A stretch of 64,000 bases of DNA from Lineus longissimus (GCF_910592395.1 NC_088325.1:3069501-3133500), one strand, 5' to 3'; shown: positions 1 to 9,551, counted from the stretch's first letter. Made by a program: numbers and translations. The notes: generated by a model not told the origin, from the letters alone.

Positions 1-587
1 TTTGACTTAGAAGCCCGCCCATATCATAATATATTCATGTATTCATGAAGTATGAACTCGTTTCTGTCCCATACAACTCTAAGAACAGTCAATTTCTCCT
101 TAAATCATCACCGAAACCGCGATATCCGCAGGAAGATTTCGTTCTAGTGTCCGAAAATGCATGATCTTACAGGGGCGCTAACTCGACAAATAGAGGGGAT
201 CTATGGGGATCTATGCGAGTTTTAGGTATTACAGGTCTCGAACTTGTAAAATATGTAAACATGCCTCCAAATCCCATTATGATAATGAAGAGATTGCCCC
301 ATATCTGGGAGACTGTTTTGAAACCATCGCTAATTTTGGAAGATCGGTGCCGGCTATTTGGTTTAAAAAAACCTATTTTTCCCCATCAAAACAGCACTTT
401 TCATTATTCAAATGATAGCTTATTGTCTGAAGATATATTTCATAGCAGAAAAGTACTAATAACTCTGATTTGATGCGAAAAATCTAACTTTTTTGATGAC
501 TTGATTTTCCCTTGGCCGTGGATCGAGTTTGTTTACAATATGCAGCGCCATCTTGGAAAAGCCGTGACGTCACCGCGGTATCCTCCT
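1..587. other. Left flank, no gene recognised
   Basis: Single-copy-looking sequence left of the tandem array. Short open frames on the plus strand near 203-473 show no recognisable motif and no repetition elsewhere in the window, so I do not call them genes. The right end holds a promoter-like cluster, listed separately. The boundary with the array is the point where similarity to exon 1 of the other gene copies stops, at about 588-592. Confidence 0.5.
545..575. promoter_or_regulatory. CRE palindrome and YY1-like motif
   Basis: GTGACGTCAC at 564-573 is a perfect full cAMP-response-element palindrome. GCCATCTTGG at 547-556 matches the YY1 core. Both lie 15 to 45 bases from the broken end of gene copy 1. 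No downstream gene is visible in this window, so promoter activity is inferred from motif clustering alone. Confidence 0.3.
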
Positions 588-591
588 TGCA

Positions 592-708
592 TGTTGCCTT
601 TTCACTGTGCAGTCGGCAAACATGGCCGCCAGTATGCCCTCGGGTATTAAAAGTTTTGCAACTTAGCACGAAAAAGCAAACAAATGCGCAATGACACCTC
701 GACCGCAT
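592..708 (-). pseudogene. Gene copy 1 of the tandem secreted-protein family, exon 1 fragment
   Basis: The frame starting at 708 reads MRSRCHCAFVCFFVLSC, the same signal peptide as the other copies, and continues through a two-cysteine stretch (HVCRLHSEKATC). Similarity stops at about 592, before the conserved GTAAGG splice donor. Exon 1 is therefore truncated and no exon 2 follows. A weaker in-frame Met lies 27 codons upstream, at 789. I prefer the inner Met because the hydrophobic leader then sits at the N-terminus. Confidence 0.6.
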
Positions 709-1092
709 GTTTTTATCAGCAAAACTTGGCTGAATTATTTCTCGATCATGTGTAACCTTCTTGTAAATCCTGCTTTGGGTTGGCACCATTGTCAGTTATT
801 GCAGAAAATGTACGAGACCACTATATCAAAGACAAGGTATGATCATGACCACTGGGCAGTACGTATTAATAAACGTTGCATTAATTCATCCAACATCTTG
901 ACCTAATTCAATCAAAGATCTGATTGGCTTTTTCAAACAACAACATTTCAACATGAGAGAGCATCAGAACTATTTCTACGAAGCCAAAATGGTGCCGATA
1001 TTTTACAAAAACATGTAATTCAATTTGATAACAAGCTTTTTTGCCGGCTATTACTGTAGAAGAATTATAATAAAACACACCGTAGCAACACC

Positions 1093-1570
1093 TTGGATAC
1101 TTTTATTGAATTTCCCATTTGCAAGCAACAAATTGGCGATGAATGTCCCGCCGGACAATTCAACTGGGTATTTCCGAGTATGATTAGGAGAAGCGAACAT
1201 TATGGAAAGGAAGGGGACTTAACTGAATGGGAGACTGCCGTACGAACGCACATGCTGAATCCAAACATGCTCGCTGCAGTGACGGCAAACTCTCCACAAG
1301 TTGAACCTCTGCCCGAGATGCCACTTCAAAGTTTATATTTCAATCCTTTATACTTCATTTTTGCCATCTATAGTCGATCCTTTTATCACTTGAATTACCC
1401 TGAAACAGCGTGGTAATTCAAATTACTATACCGGCTACTGGCCGCCGGATATTGACAATAGACCCGACGAAAATCTTTGTTGGTTGGTGAAATTCAGGGG
1501 CGAATGGTTTGAAAGGCGCTGCTGCACAGTTGTTTTTGATAATATTGCTAACGATACTTAAAATTTCCTG
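1093..1570 (+). other. Conserved open stretch in the long-type spacer, broken here
   Basis: The plus strand encodes a peptide containing the segment FYHLNYPETAW. One extra base at about 1414 then breaks the frame. In unit 2 (12661-12942) and unit 6 (45959-46177) the frame continues into NYYTGYW and DIDNRPDENL. No family recognised. It could be an exon of a plus-strand gene or just a frame kept open by recent duplication. Confidence 0.25.
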
Positions 1571-1770
1571 CGTCATTATATCATGTGGATGAACGAAATC
1601 AATATGCATTTTTGGCCCACCCGGTATTATAACGAACATGTTGTAGTTTTTTCTCTAAACTCGTGAGTGCCAGGAAGGCAGTAGGAATCAAATTCTCCAT
1701 TCAAAGGTCGATAAGAAACGGCACTCGCAAGGCATTGGGAGCCTACATGCCGTCGACGTAACCGCTCACA

Positions 1771-1850
1771 TACCGATTCCGATGGCCCAGTGGCCGAGGC
1801 ATCCGCCTCAGAAATTGAACCGTGGTTTATGAAATTTGCCACTGTATACA
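1771..1850 (+). repeat. tRNA-like (SINE-like) motif
   Basis: TGGCCCAGTGG at 1783-1793 fits the RNA polymerase III A box and could form a D arm like that of Ser or Leu tRNAs. The B-box half is degenerate here. The motif is followed by the recurring GTTTATGAAATT tail. A second copy lies about 130 bases downstream. Confidence 0.4.
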
Positions 1851-1907
1851 TATGCACTTCCTGTAATCACCTATGCGCCGTCGAAGAAAACGGAAAAGCT
1901 CACCTAC

Positions 1908-2005
1908 CGATCCCGATGGCCCAGAGGCCCAGGCGACCGCCTCATAAATGGAAGGTCGAGCAGTCATGGAAGTCGAAGATACACCGTGCTTTATGAAATG
2001 TGCAT
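1908..2005 (+). repeat. tRNA-like (SINE-like) motif
   Basis: A-box-like TGGCCCAGAGG at 1917-1927 is followed by GGTCGAGCAG, a B-box-like match, and by the GTGCTTTATGAAAT tail shared by all copies in the array. The short A-to-B spacing and poor anticodon stem argue against a functional tRNA. Confidence 0.4.
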
Positions 2006-2527
2006 TCCACAATTAAAACACTCTCCCTGGTTCAGGAAACGAGACTACGCATCGCTTTATTGATCAACAGAAAGATAATGTGTTTTTCACGATGTTGTAT
2101 CCGATATCTCACTTGCATCGATCGAGTGCGGATTGCGACTAAATGCTGTATTGTTGGTAGACAATGCCCTCTAGAAAATTCAATTTTTTTTCTCTTGTAG
2201 GGAGGGAAACAAGAAATACAGACGTGTAGTCCAAGTTCAAAATTAAAAAAATGACTTAAAAAAAGCTTAATACACATTTTAAAATAATAATTTGCCATAA
2301 GCTACAAAACCTTCATAAATCGTCAGAAAGGTTTTTAAGACAAGAAATATGAGGTCTCAAATGAACAACGTTTCCAGGAAAACCGATCGGCTCCACCTGT
2401 TCGACCAATTATGATTTGCAAAATGCATGTCCGTACCAATTTCATGTGAGCAAGTTCACTCGAAACGTTGTAAAATGATGACTTAATCCAATGGCCTTGT
2501 ACGAATGGCGGGCGGCGGGCGTATATA

Positions 2528-2574
2528 CAGTGACTACTTAGTTAACTGGTGCTTGGTCTAAAATTTTCTAAGTC
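2528..2574 (+). repeat. Left terminal inverted repeat of pogo-like element
   Basis: It begins CAGTGACTACTTAG and ends TTCTAAGTC. It matches the reverse complement of the right end with one substitution near the tip and a one-base length difference in the middle. Confidence 0.9.
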
Positions 2575-2809
2575 ACTAATAGAGGCCCAGAATGGGATAT
2601 TGTCGATTTACGACCATGTAGGGCCTATACTAATCACATTTCAATGAAGAAAATGACAGAATTTTGATTACATGTTCATTTCTTGATCTGGTCTTCTGTG
2701 GCCAATTTTATCAATCAATGGTTGGTATGAAAGGCAATTGCAGTTGTGTAATTTCCTAGGCCCTTTACCCTAACAATCATATTGGTCATTCCTGTAGAAA
2801 GTTCAAATC

Positions 2810-4288
2810 ATGAGGAACACAACGTTGTTGTTACTGCTGATGCTTTCGCTCTTTGTCATGTGTCAGTCAATGATGGATGCTGGCAATGATGACGATGATG
2901 ATGATGATGATGCCGATCAGCAGAATGGTGCTGCAGCAGTTGGTCTCCCTCGACGATGTAAAAGTTACACTGTTGAAGCCAGGCTGCGACATGCCTTGGA
3001 TTGCCAAACAGCAATTGAACATGGCCGCATTCTAAATGTCAATGAGTATGCTAGGCGCTATCGACTATCCCCAACAACGCTCAGGAGATGGATACAGAAC
3101 ATCGATGAAATGACGGATCAAGTGGAGGAAAATGCAGAACGCCGGCGAGTCAGAACCGACCATGATGGTTGTTGGCCGGAAGTTGAGAATATCGTGCACC
3201 AGCATTTTCAAGAACGGAGGAATATTGCCCTGCCCGTTTCTCGGTCGGACATTGTTAATGATGCAACGATTGAATTTCAGAACTGGTGGGGCCAACTCCC
3301 ACACAATGAACTTGAGGACATTGCAGCACGTCGCCCCGAAAGGTCCCAGTTTTCTGCATCAGTGGGTTGGGTTACAAATTTTATGAAACGGAAAAAGATT
3401 GTTTTCCGCCGTAAAACGAAAGATTCCACCACTGTACCGGCTGATGCACCACAGAGAGTGAGAGAATTTCAGACTGGCGTTAGGCAAACTGTAGCTGACA
3501 ACCATGTCCACACGCTCTTGAACTTTAACGAAACGTTTGCTCAGTTGGACTTCCCTCCGATGTATACAGCTGAGACCAGAGGTACAGTAGATGTAAATGT
3601 GAAAACATCGCGAGGAAATGCCAAACTCGGGTGCACCGTTGGATTGACAGTTGGCTCCAACGGAGAAAAACCGCCTGCTCATGTTGTTTTCACGCAGCCG
3701 GGCTTCGTGCGTCAGATTAGAGATTTGAACAACATTCCAGATAACGTACGGGTCACATCCTCGAGGTCTGGTTGGGAGAATGGAGAGACACTGCAACATT
3801 GGTTGGACAATGTTCTTTTCCCTTACATTGGCGATTTTGACTTTAATGACATCCTTCTGCTTTTGGACAGATTCCGACCGCATCAAGCAGAGGATTTCTG
3901 TTACCCAATGGTTGAAGCAGGCATACTGTTAGACAATATTCCTGCTAGGTGTACATCGCTGGCTCAGCCGTTAGATCTCACTATTATGAGGGGATTTAAA
4001 GCTATAATGCGAAAGTATTGGAAGTTATGGAAATGTGATGCAACTGAGGCTGACGGAAATTGCCGCAAAATTACATTACAGGATGTACTCGGCATTATAA
4101 GTAGAGCATGGAATGATGTAGCTCCTGAGTCTGCGGCTAAGTCATTTCAAGTGGCTGGCTTAACACCTCAACCAGATGGTCATTATCGTGATGATGTTGC
4201 AGATGATTTGTTGCTTGGTGAAAACGAATTGTCAGACTCCGATAATGATGATGATAACTTAAATTTTGACGACAACTTGGAATTGTAA
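2810..4288 (+). CDS. pogo-like (CENP-B-type) transposase
   Basis: The 492-residue product is a DDE-superfamily transposase. From the N-terminus it has a hydrophobic leader (about 1-20), a poly-aspartate tract (about 27-35), a helix-turn-helix with the motif LSPTTLRRW, a second CENP-B-like DNA-binding segment (FQNWWGQLP), and a catalytic core. The core shows NFNETF, LLLLDRFRPH and QPLDL. The two aspartates in the last two motifs are 36 residues apart. The first acidic position, Asp in related NMDET motifs, is Asn here. The C-terminus is acidic. Translation more probably starts at Met21 or Met22 (near 2870), because the relative at 38197 begins at the same place and a signal-like leader would be odd on a nuclear enzyme. 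The frame is uninterrupted. Confidence 0.85.
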   Translation: MRNTTLLLLLMLSLFVMCQSMMDAGNDDDDDDDDADQQNGAAAVGLPRRCKSYTVEARLRHALDCQTAIEHGRILNVNEYARRYRLSPTTLRRWIQNIDEMTDQVEENAERRRVRTDHDGCWPEVENIVHQHFQERRNIALPVSRSDIVNDATIEFQNWWGQLPHNELEDIAARRPERSQFSASVGWVTNFMKRKKIVFRRKTKDSTTVPADAPQRVREFQTGVRQTVADNHVHTLLNFNETFAQLDFPPMYTAETRGTVDVNVKTSRGNAKLGCTVGLTVGSNGEKPPAHVVFTQPGFVRQIRDLNNIPDNVRVTSSRSGWENGETLQHWLDNVLFPYIGDFDFNDILLLLDRFRPHQAEDFCYPMVEAGILLDNIPARCTSLAQPLDLTIMRGFKAIMRKYWKLWKCDATEADGNCRKITLQDVLGIISRAWNDVAPESAAKSFQVAGLTPQPDGHYRDDVADDLLLGENELSDSDNDDDNLNFDDNLEL

Positions 4289-4704
4289 AACAGTTGTAGT
4301 GCAAAGTAGTGAATAAGTAAATGTTGTTAATGGCATCGGTTATGTAAGTGTTAGTTACTTTACCCCCCAAGTTAAACTTTTGGGCAAAAATCTCACATCC
4401 CCTCCCTGATTCAAATGTCACTTTTTTTAGGGTTTACCCTGTAAAAAGCTTGTAACGACATTCATTTTCCATGAAAAGCACTGGCCAGTGATCGTAGTAT
4501 TGGATAGACTTTCTGCATGTCGGATTTCAAGCTATTAAAACTTTCTGAGTACTTGATGAAAGTGATCATAGTCAATAGGTATCAATGCCGACATGTGCAG
4601 TAGGCTCAAGTTGTCATTATTAGCCCATTCATGCTTCTCAAAAGGAATGTAGGCCCTGCACAACCCATCTGGGCCTAAAATGCATATTATAATGACCTAT
4701 TATG

Positions 4705-4750
4705 GACTTAGAAAATTTTAGACCAGCACCAGTTAACTAAGTACTCACTG
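4705..4750 (-). repeat. Right terminal inverted repeat of pogo-like element
   Basis: It reads GACTTAGAAAATTTT through to TACTCACTG and is followed by the TA target duplication at 4751-4752 and the TA-rich tail of the LINE. Confidence 0.9.
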
Positions 4751-4915
4751 TATATATGTTTATTTTTCGTACTAGGTACAATCAGAAGTGCATGGTGTTG
4801 AAATATATACAGTGCTGTAACAAGTTTGACAAAATATCGATACAAAATGAGGACATATAATTTAGTTGTACATGAGGCACTCCAGCGGTAGAATCCCATC
4901 AACCGAGGAAGTCAC

Positions 4916-7900
4916 CTAAGATGTACATAAATAGTCTAATATCTCATTGATCTCCTCGGTTGCTAAGAATCCATCACCCGAGTCCCTCATGTGAAGCAAC
5001 TCTTGAATCTGAGTACACAGAAATGACGATGGGATTTTCCATGACTTTGTAAGACACCCTCTCCTTATCAGATCCATTCTTGGTACACGGTGCCTTGCAC
5101 TAATTACAGTCAAGGACTTGCCAACAGACGATGTGCTGCCCGCCAGTACCATCTGTGTGCACATGTTGAGGAGTGAATTTGAAGACTGAGTAGAATTAGA
5201 TATAAAGTTAATGAGGCGCTTTTCAAGGGTTATCATGATGTCATAATCATCAATGATAGCGGGAATAAGGTTATTGTGGGTTATGGGTGAAATACCGAGA
5301 ACCCTACGCACACACTTCCTCCACGCAGTGTAAACACGCTGTATTTGGGGGTGAGCCAAATCCAGCACAGGGCTGCCGTAGAGGGACATACAGAAACTCT
5401 TGAATAGACCATATCTCACCACTGCAGAGGCATATTGAAACTGCGCTAGTAATAGATTTGTACGCTTGTACATATCCGATATTGTTGTTTCGATTCTCTC
5501 TCCCTCCATATTTGGCCCTATAGGAATTCCGAGATGTATATCATGTAAACTAGGGATCATGTCGATACCATTAAACCGGACCACAATGCCTTCAGTATTC
5601 CTTAAGCCAAACACCAGCAGTTTAGATTTTCCAGCATTGAACTTGATCTTGTACTCTTTAGAATAGTCATCACACAGTTTAAGCATTTGTCGCAGAGCCC
5701 AGAGCGACGGGGCAAGAATGATGACGTCATCGGCATACGCAAAAGCTCCAGCAAAAATATGGCTTACATAGCACCCTACTTTTGAAGTCTTCAGCTTATC
5801 TAGTAGTTCCCCAATGTATAAATTGAAAAGGATCGGAGATAACACGCCTCCCTGTTTAACTCCATTAGAAACAGAAAATGAGGGGGAGGTATAATCATCC
5901 CACCTTATATTCACTCTTTGAATGGTATACAAATTCGCTAGAAAGCGTGAAATAAGGGGGCACAACCCCTTGCGTTGCAATATCCTGAATAACTTGATAA
6001 AGTTGATACAATCGAATGCCTTGGATGCGTCCAGCATTACAGAATACACTGGGGTATCATTATTGATGTAATATCTTATCACCTCTTCCGTAACAAAACT
6101 ACAAGAAACTGTAGAAAGACCCTTTTTGAATCCAAACTGACTGTCACTTGAAGTCAGAATATCACTATATCTATCAAGAATGATATAATCAAGTACTTTA
6201 CCAATAATACTACTGAGGGCAATACCCCGGTAATCATCAGACTGATTTAGCGATTTCCTTACATTTTTAGGGATCGGGATAACGGTAGACATAGAAAAGT
6301 CGCTGGGGCAAGACCCATGGTATACCATGGAGGTCAGTAAGAACGACATATGAACGTGCAGCATACGAGTGGCGTTAATGTAGTGATCAGATGAAACATT
6401 CCTAATGCTATCACTCTTTCCCTTGTTTAAGCGCCTGATACCGGCCAAAATGTCGTGAACATCGAAATGGTGAGGTTTCACACATTCACCTCTGCCACAT
6501 CTACGGTAGATATCCTTTCTTATATCACCTTGCAACACTGCAAGGTCTTCATCACGATATGACACAGAGTTATAGAGGGTACGGAATTTCTCAACAAACA
6601 GCTCCCCGATCTCAGCTTTACCTGATCTACCGTCCATAGTCATTGATACCGGCCTAGCTTTTCCCCGCACTCGCTTAACCTCACTCCAGAAATCATTCGT
6701 CTTGTTCCTAAGAGCATTAGCGAGCTTATCTGCTGACACCCGTTCCCTGTCCTTCTTTACATAATTCACCGCAAGATGGTATTCAGCACGTGTGCGTCGC
6801 CTTATCTCTGCAATAACACCCATTCTCGGTCGACCGTTATCCTTCCAGATTTTGTGCCATAATAGTGCCCTTTCCTTGGGTGCACGAACCTGGTCATTCC
6901 AGCCCGCTATCCCATCAGGTTTGTTAACCTGATTTGGTCTACACTTTGGGATGCTATCCTCACTTGCCAGTAAACAGGCATTGACAATGTCATTGTGATA
7001 CCTTTCAATTTCATTACCATGCAGTGGGCATGTGAAGTGGCGACATAATAAGGCATCGGTTGGAATTTGAATATTACCAAGGCGCAAATCTAACTCATTT
7101 TTGTAACGGTCCAAGTTCTCAGGAGTTGCCTTTTCCCAACATGGTTTACCGTGCGTGATATGCATCGCCCTGTCAATTTTCTGAACAGGCACTTCCATTG
7201 TAATGTGGAGGCTGGAATGATCAGATACATTTGTCCCACTGTGTACCACATGATAGCTTTTTATTAAATCAAACATATTGTGAGAAACTAAGAAGTGGTC
7301 TAACTTCGACCTTACACCAGAGATTTTACTCTCAAAGGTGAAATCTACCTCAGCCTTTATGTGGTTTATACCGCACCGCAAGGTTTCCTCAGTCATGAAC
7401 CGTTGCAGTGCTACAGTGTGACCAGACCGTGGCCTATCAAAATCTGTATTCCAGCCCCCACCAATGGATAAGTAATTGGCATCAGTACTATCGCACAGCC
7501 TGGAAATCTCTCTGAGCACCTCAACGTACTCCAAGACATTCTCTGGACAATCAGTAGGCATATATACGTTAACAAATAGAAAGCACATATTGTTCTCATT
7601 AAACCGTACTTGAATGGCACAAAGTCGACTTGACTTGCACTCAATTGGTGTAACTGACGCTGCAATGTTCGGGGACCAGAGAAACGCACACCCCCCATAC
7701 GGCCGACCTTGTAGTAAAGTAGTTCCATCCATTGCGGAAGAACCATACACATTGGCATCATAACCAAGCTGACTGAGTTCGCGTTTTAATTGCGGGAGTT
7801 GATCCTGGTAGAGCCAGTGCTCTTGAATGTAAACAAAGTCAGAAATCTTAAGAATGTCACAGATATACTCTTTCCGGCCCGCGCCGAGACCGTTACAATT

Positions 7901-7966
7901 ATAGGTTGCAACACTGAGAATAGTCATTGTTAACGCAAATAGTTCTGGGCGTACAGATAAGTTCAT
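4916..7966 (-). CDS. LINE ORF2: apurinic-type endonuclease and reverse transcriptase
   Basis: An uninterrupted 1016-residue protein that would nick target DNA and copy the element RNA into it. The endonuclease (about 14-260) shows YNCNG, IQEHW with Glu49, and SDHSS. Its GDWN-type catalytic motif reads GGGWN at about 170, whereas the other copy here has GGDWN, so a catalytic Asp is probably lost. The reverse transcriptase (about 500-770) shows SKAFDC, GVKQGGVLSP and AYADD at about 743. A C-terminal domain typical of CR1/L2 follows, and there is no RNase H. The start codon overlaps the ORF1 stop as ATGA. The frame is intact, but the endonuclease is probably dead. Confidence 0.88.
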   Translation of the reverse strand: MNLSVRPELFALTMTILSVATYNCNGLGAGRKEYICDILKISDFVYIQEHWLYQDQLPQLKRELSQLGYDANVYGSSAMDGTTLLQGRPYGGCAFLWSPNIAASVTPIECKSSRLCAIQVRFNENNMCFLFVNVYMPTDCPENVLEYVEVLREISRLCDSTDANYLSIGGGWNTDFDRPRSGHTVALQRFMTEETLRCGINHIKAEVDFTFESKISGVRSKLDHFLVSHNMFDLIKSYHVVHSGTNVSDHSSLHITMEVPVQKIDRAMHITHGKPCWEKATPENLDRYKNELDLRLGNIQIPTDALLCRHFTCPLHGNEIERYHNDIVNACLLASEDSIPKCRPNQVNKPDGIAGWNDQVRAPKERALLWHKIWKDNGRPRMGVIAEIRRRTRAEYHLAVNYVKKDRERVSADKLANALRNKTNDFWSEVKRVRGKARPVSMTMDGRSGKAEIGELFVEKFRTLYNSVSYRDEDLAVLQGDIRKDIYRRCGRGECVKPHHFDVHDILAGIRRLNKGKSDSIRNVSSDHYINATRMLHVHMSFLLTSMVYHGSCPSDFSMSTVIPIPKNVRKSLNQSDDYRGIALSSIIGKVLDYIILDRYSDILTSSDSQFGFKKGLSTVSCSFVTEEVIRYYINNDTPVYSVMLDASKAFDCINFIKLFRILQRKGLCPLISRFLANLYTIQRVNIRWDDYTSPSFSVSNGVKQGGVLSPILFNLYIGELLDKLKTSKVGCYVSHIFAGAFAYADDVIILAPSLWALRQMLKLCDDYSKEYKIKFNAGKSKLLVFGLRNTEGIVVRFNGIDMIPSLHDIHLGIPIGPNMEGERIETTISDMYKRTNLLLAQFQYASAVVRYGLFKSFCMSLYGSPVLDLAHPQIQRVYTAWRKCVRRVLGISPITHNNLIPAIIDDYDIMITLEKRLINFISNSTQSSNSLLNMCTQMVLAGSTSSVGKSLTVISARHRVPRMDLIRRGCLTKSWKIPSSFLCTQIQELLHMRDSGDGFLATEEINEILDYLCTS

Positions 7967-8378
7967 AAACTGGACTGAGGTTGTGGAACCTCCGCTTTGT
8001 TAGGGGGGATATATTTCCGAACGCGAACACCTTCAGGCCAGAGTTCGTTGTCAAATAAATCTTTGGAGTTGGAGACGGGAACAGTTAGTCGAAATGATTT
8101 GTAACTCGCATCTGGATGCGACACTTGCTGTAAGTTTCGGACACTGAAACCCCTGTCAGTAATGAAAGTTTTCAGGTCATTTGTTTGGGTATCTCCATCT
8201 ACTCGGTGTATGAAAATGTCCCGACTTGGTTCAGGGGCACCTTTGAAGACAGTTCCATCACTAACCTTTGCTTTCCCTTGTACGATCCTCCTGCGCCGAT
8301 TCTCCGTTTTTCTCTCCTTGCGTTGCTGATGTGAGGAGTATCTAAAGCTGTCATCGGATTGCCTACTACCATCACTCA
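7963..8378 (-). pseudogene. LINE ORF1, 3' fragment
   Basis: The C-terminal part of ORF1, homologous to the complete ORF1 at 36149-37540. It keeps the basic segment (KTENRRRRIVQ) and the RRM-like region with IFIHRVDGD and VRVRKYIPP. It lacks the N-terminal two thirds, because the element is cut off at 8378. The stop codon overlaps the ORF2 start in the sequence ATGA. Read upstream, the frame enters tRNA-like spacer sequence by chance. Confidence 0.75.
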
Positions 8379-8384
8379 GCTCAC

Positions 8385-8480
8385 CTACCGATCCCGATGG
8401 CCCAGTGGACCAGGCGACCGCCTCATAAATTGAGGGTCGAGAAGTCACTGGTGACTATAGTTCACCGTGCTTTATGAATT
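8385..8480 (+). repeat. tRNA-like (SINE-like) motif
   Basis: TGGCCCAGTGG near 8398-8408, then GGGTCGAG and the GTGCTTTATGAATT tail. Together with the copies at 20550 and 61506 it forms a subtype with GGACCAGGCGACC after the A-box-like sequence. Confidence 0.4.
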
Positions 8481-9551
8481 GTGTTACTCTACTTCCTGAG
8501 GTGTCACCTTCTTGAGGGGCGAATGTGTTGAAAGGCACTGCTGCTCAAAGGCGTTGCTGCAAGTGCTCAAATACCGAAGGTCGAGCTGACGCTGGAGTCG
8601 AAGGTACATCGTGCTTTATGGAATGCGGCACTCTACTATCAAAACACTCTCCCTGGTTCAGGCAATGAGAATACGAATCGCTTTATTGATCAACAGAAAC
8701 ATAATGTTTTTTTCACGATGTTGTATCCGATATCTCACTTGCATCGATCGAGTGCGAATTAAAACTAAATGCTGCATTTTCGGGAGAAAATGCCCTCTAG
8801 AAAATTATTTTTTTGGAAGATATCGGGTGTCCCCCCCCCCGCTCCAAAAAACGTACGGAGCGTAAACCCGAAATGTCGTGAAAGATGGAATTCTTTAAAT
8901 TTTGCATCCAAATATTATCGATTGGTGCTTGTAGTTTCAAAGATTTTGGTATTTCTTCTCTCTTGTAATGAGGGATACAAAAAATACATACATGTAGTCC
9001 AAGTGTAATGTTGACATTGCGACGAGTTGTTAATTCTTATACATTTACAAACTTTAAAAAAATGACTTAAAAAAAGCTTAATAGACATTTTAAAATTATA
9101 ACTTGCCATTTAATACAAAACCTTCATAAATCGTCAGAAAGGTTTTAAAAACAAGAAATATGAGTCCTCAAATGAACAACGTTTCCAGGGAAACCGATCG
9201 GCTCCACCTGTTCGACCAATTATCAAATGCATGGCCGAATCAATTTCATGTCAACAAATTTACTCAAAACGTTGTAAAATGATGACTTGATCCAATGGCC
9301 TCTTTCGGTAAAAAAACTCCTAATTATATTACAACCTCTCGGTAATATCCATGGAAATTAGCTGAGTTAATAGACTTTTGCCGTGCACATCAGTCTTGCC
9401 GGCTGAATCATATAAATAGATACTATTAACATTGTGGCGGTGTGGTTCCCATTGTGTGCCCTCTCACTTCACACCATGTCAGTAAGTTTTATAAGTGCGG
9501 GAGGGCGTGCGGTAAGGAAAATGGCCAAACTGACATCATCATCCCGGTTAT

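Larger units (their letters stand above)
709..2505. repeat. Tandem-unit spacer, unit 1 (long type)
   Basis: This is the 5' side of gene copy 1. It matches spacers after copies 2 and 6 almost throughout, and those after copies 4, 5 and 7 in part. It contains the minus-strand CCAAT box (AGCCAATCAG near 920), a block found only in long-type spacers (about 1090-1770), two tRNA-like motifs, and a stretch with the marker AAAAAGCTTAATAC. Similarity to other units ends near 2505, just before a GC-rich stretch and the pogo element. Confidence 0.75.
2528..4750 (+). mobile_element. pogo-like DNA transposon, complete copy
   Basis: The 2223-bp element is bounded by terminal inverted repeats of about 46 bp that start CAGTGA and end TCACTG, flanked by the TA duplication typical of the Tc1/mariner-pogo superfamily (TA at 2526-2527 and 4751-4752). 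It carries one intronless transposase gene. It sits in the TA-repeat tail of the adjacent minus-strand LINE. A near-identical, internally deleted copy lies at 24936-26483. Confidence 0.9.
4751..8378 (-). mobile_element. CR1/L2-type LINE, 5'-truncated copy 1
   Basis: A minus-strand non-LTR retrotransposon with a complete ORF2 and the last part of ORF1. The 3' end is a TATATA tail, into which the pogo element has jumped. The 5' end stops inside ORF1 at 8378, where a tandem-unit spacer resumes at GCTCACC. No target-site duplication is seen. It is almost identical to the longer copy at 32937-37740, so both moved recently. The clade call rests on the endonuclease plus reverse transcriptase layout and on the C-terminal FKSFCMSLYGS and TAWRKCVRRVLG motifs. 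Confidence 0.85.

Noticed and set aside
203-473. Overlapping plus-strand frames in the left flank
   Set aside because: They are short, overlap each other, show no motif or repetition, and are of a length expected by chance.
1908-2005. Functional tRNA gene
   Set aside because: The A box fits, but the anticodon arm does not pair well, the B box is degenerate and no acceptor stem closes. It is better described as a tRNA-derived repeat.
3359-3886. A 175-codon frame antisense to the pogo transposase
   Set aside because: It is a shadow of the conserved transposase frame on the other strand and has no motif of its own.
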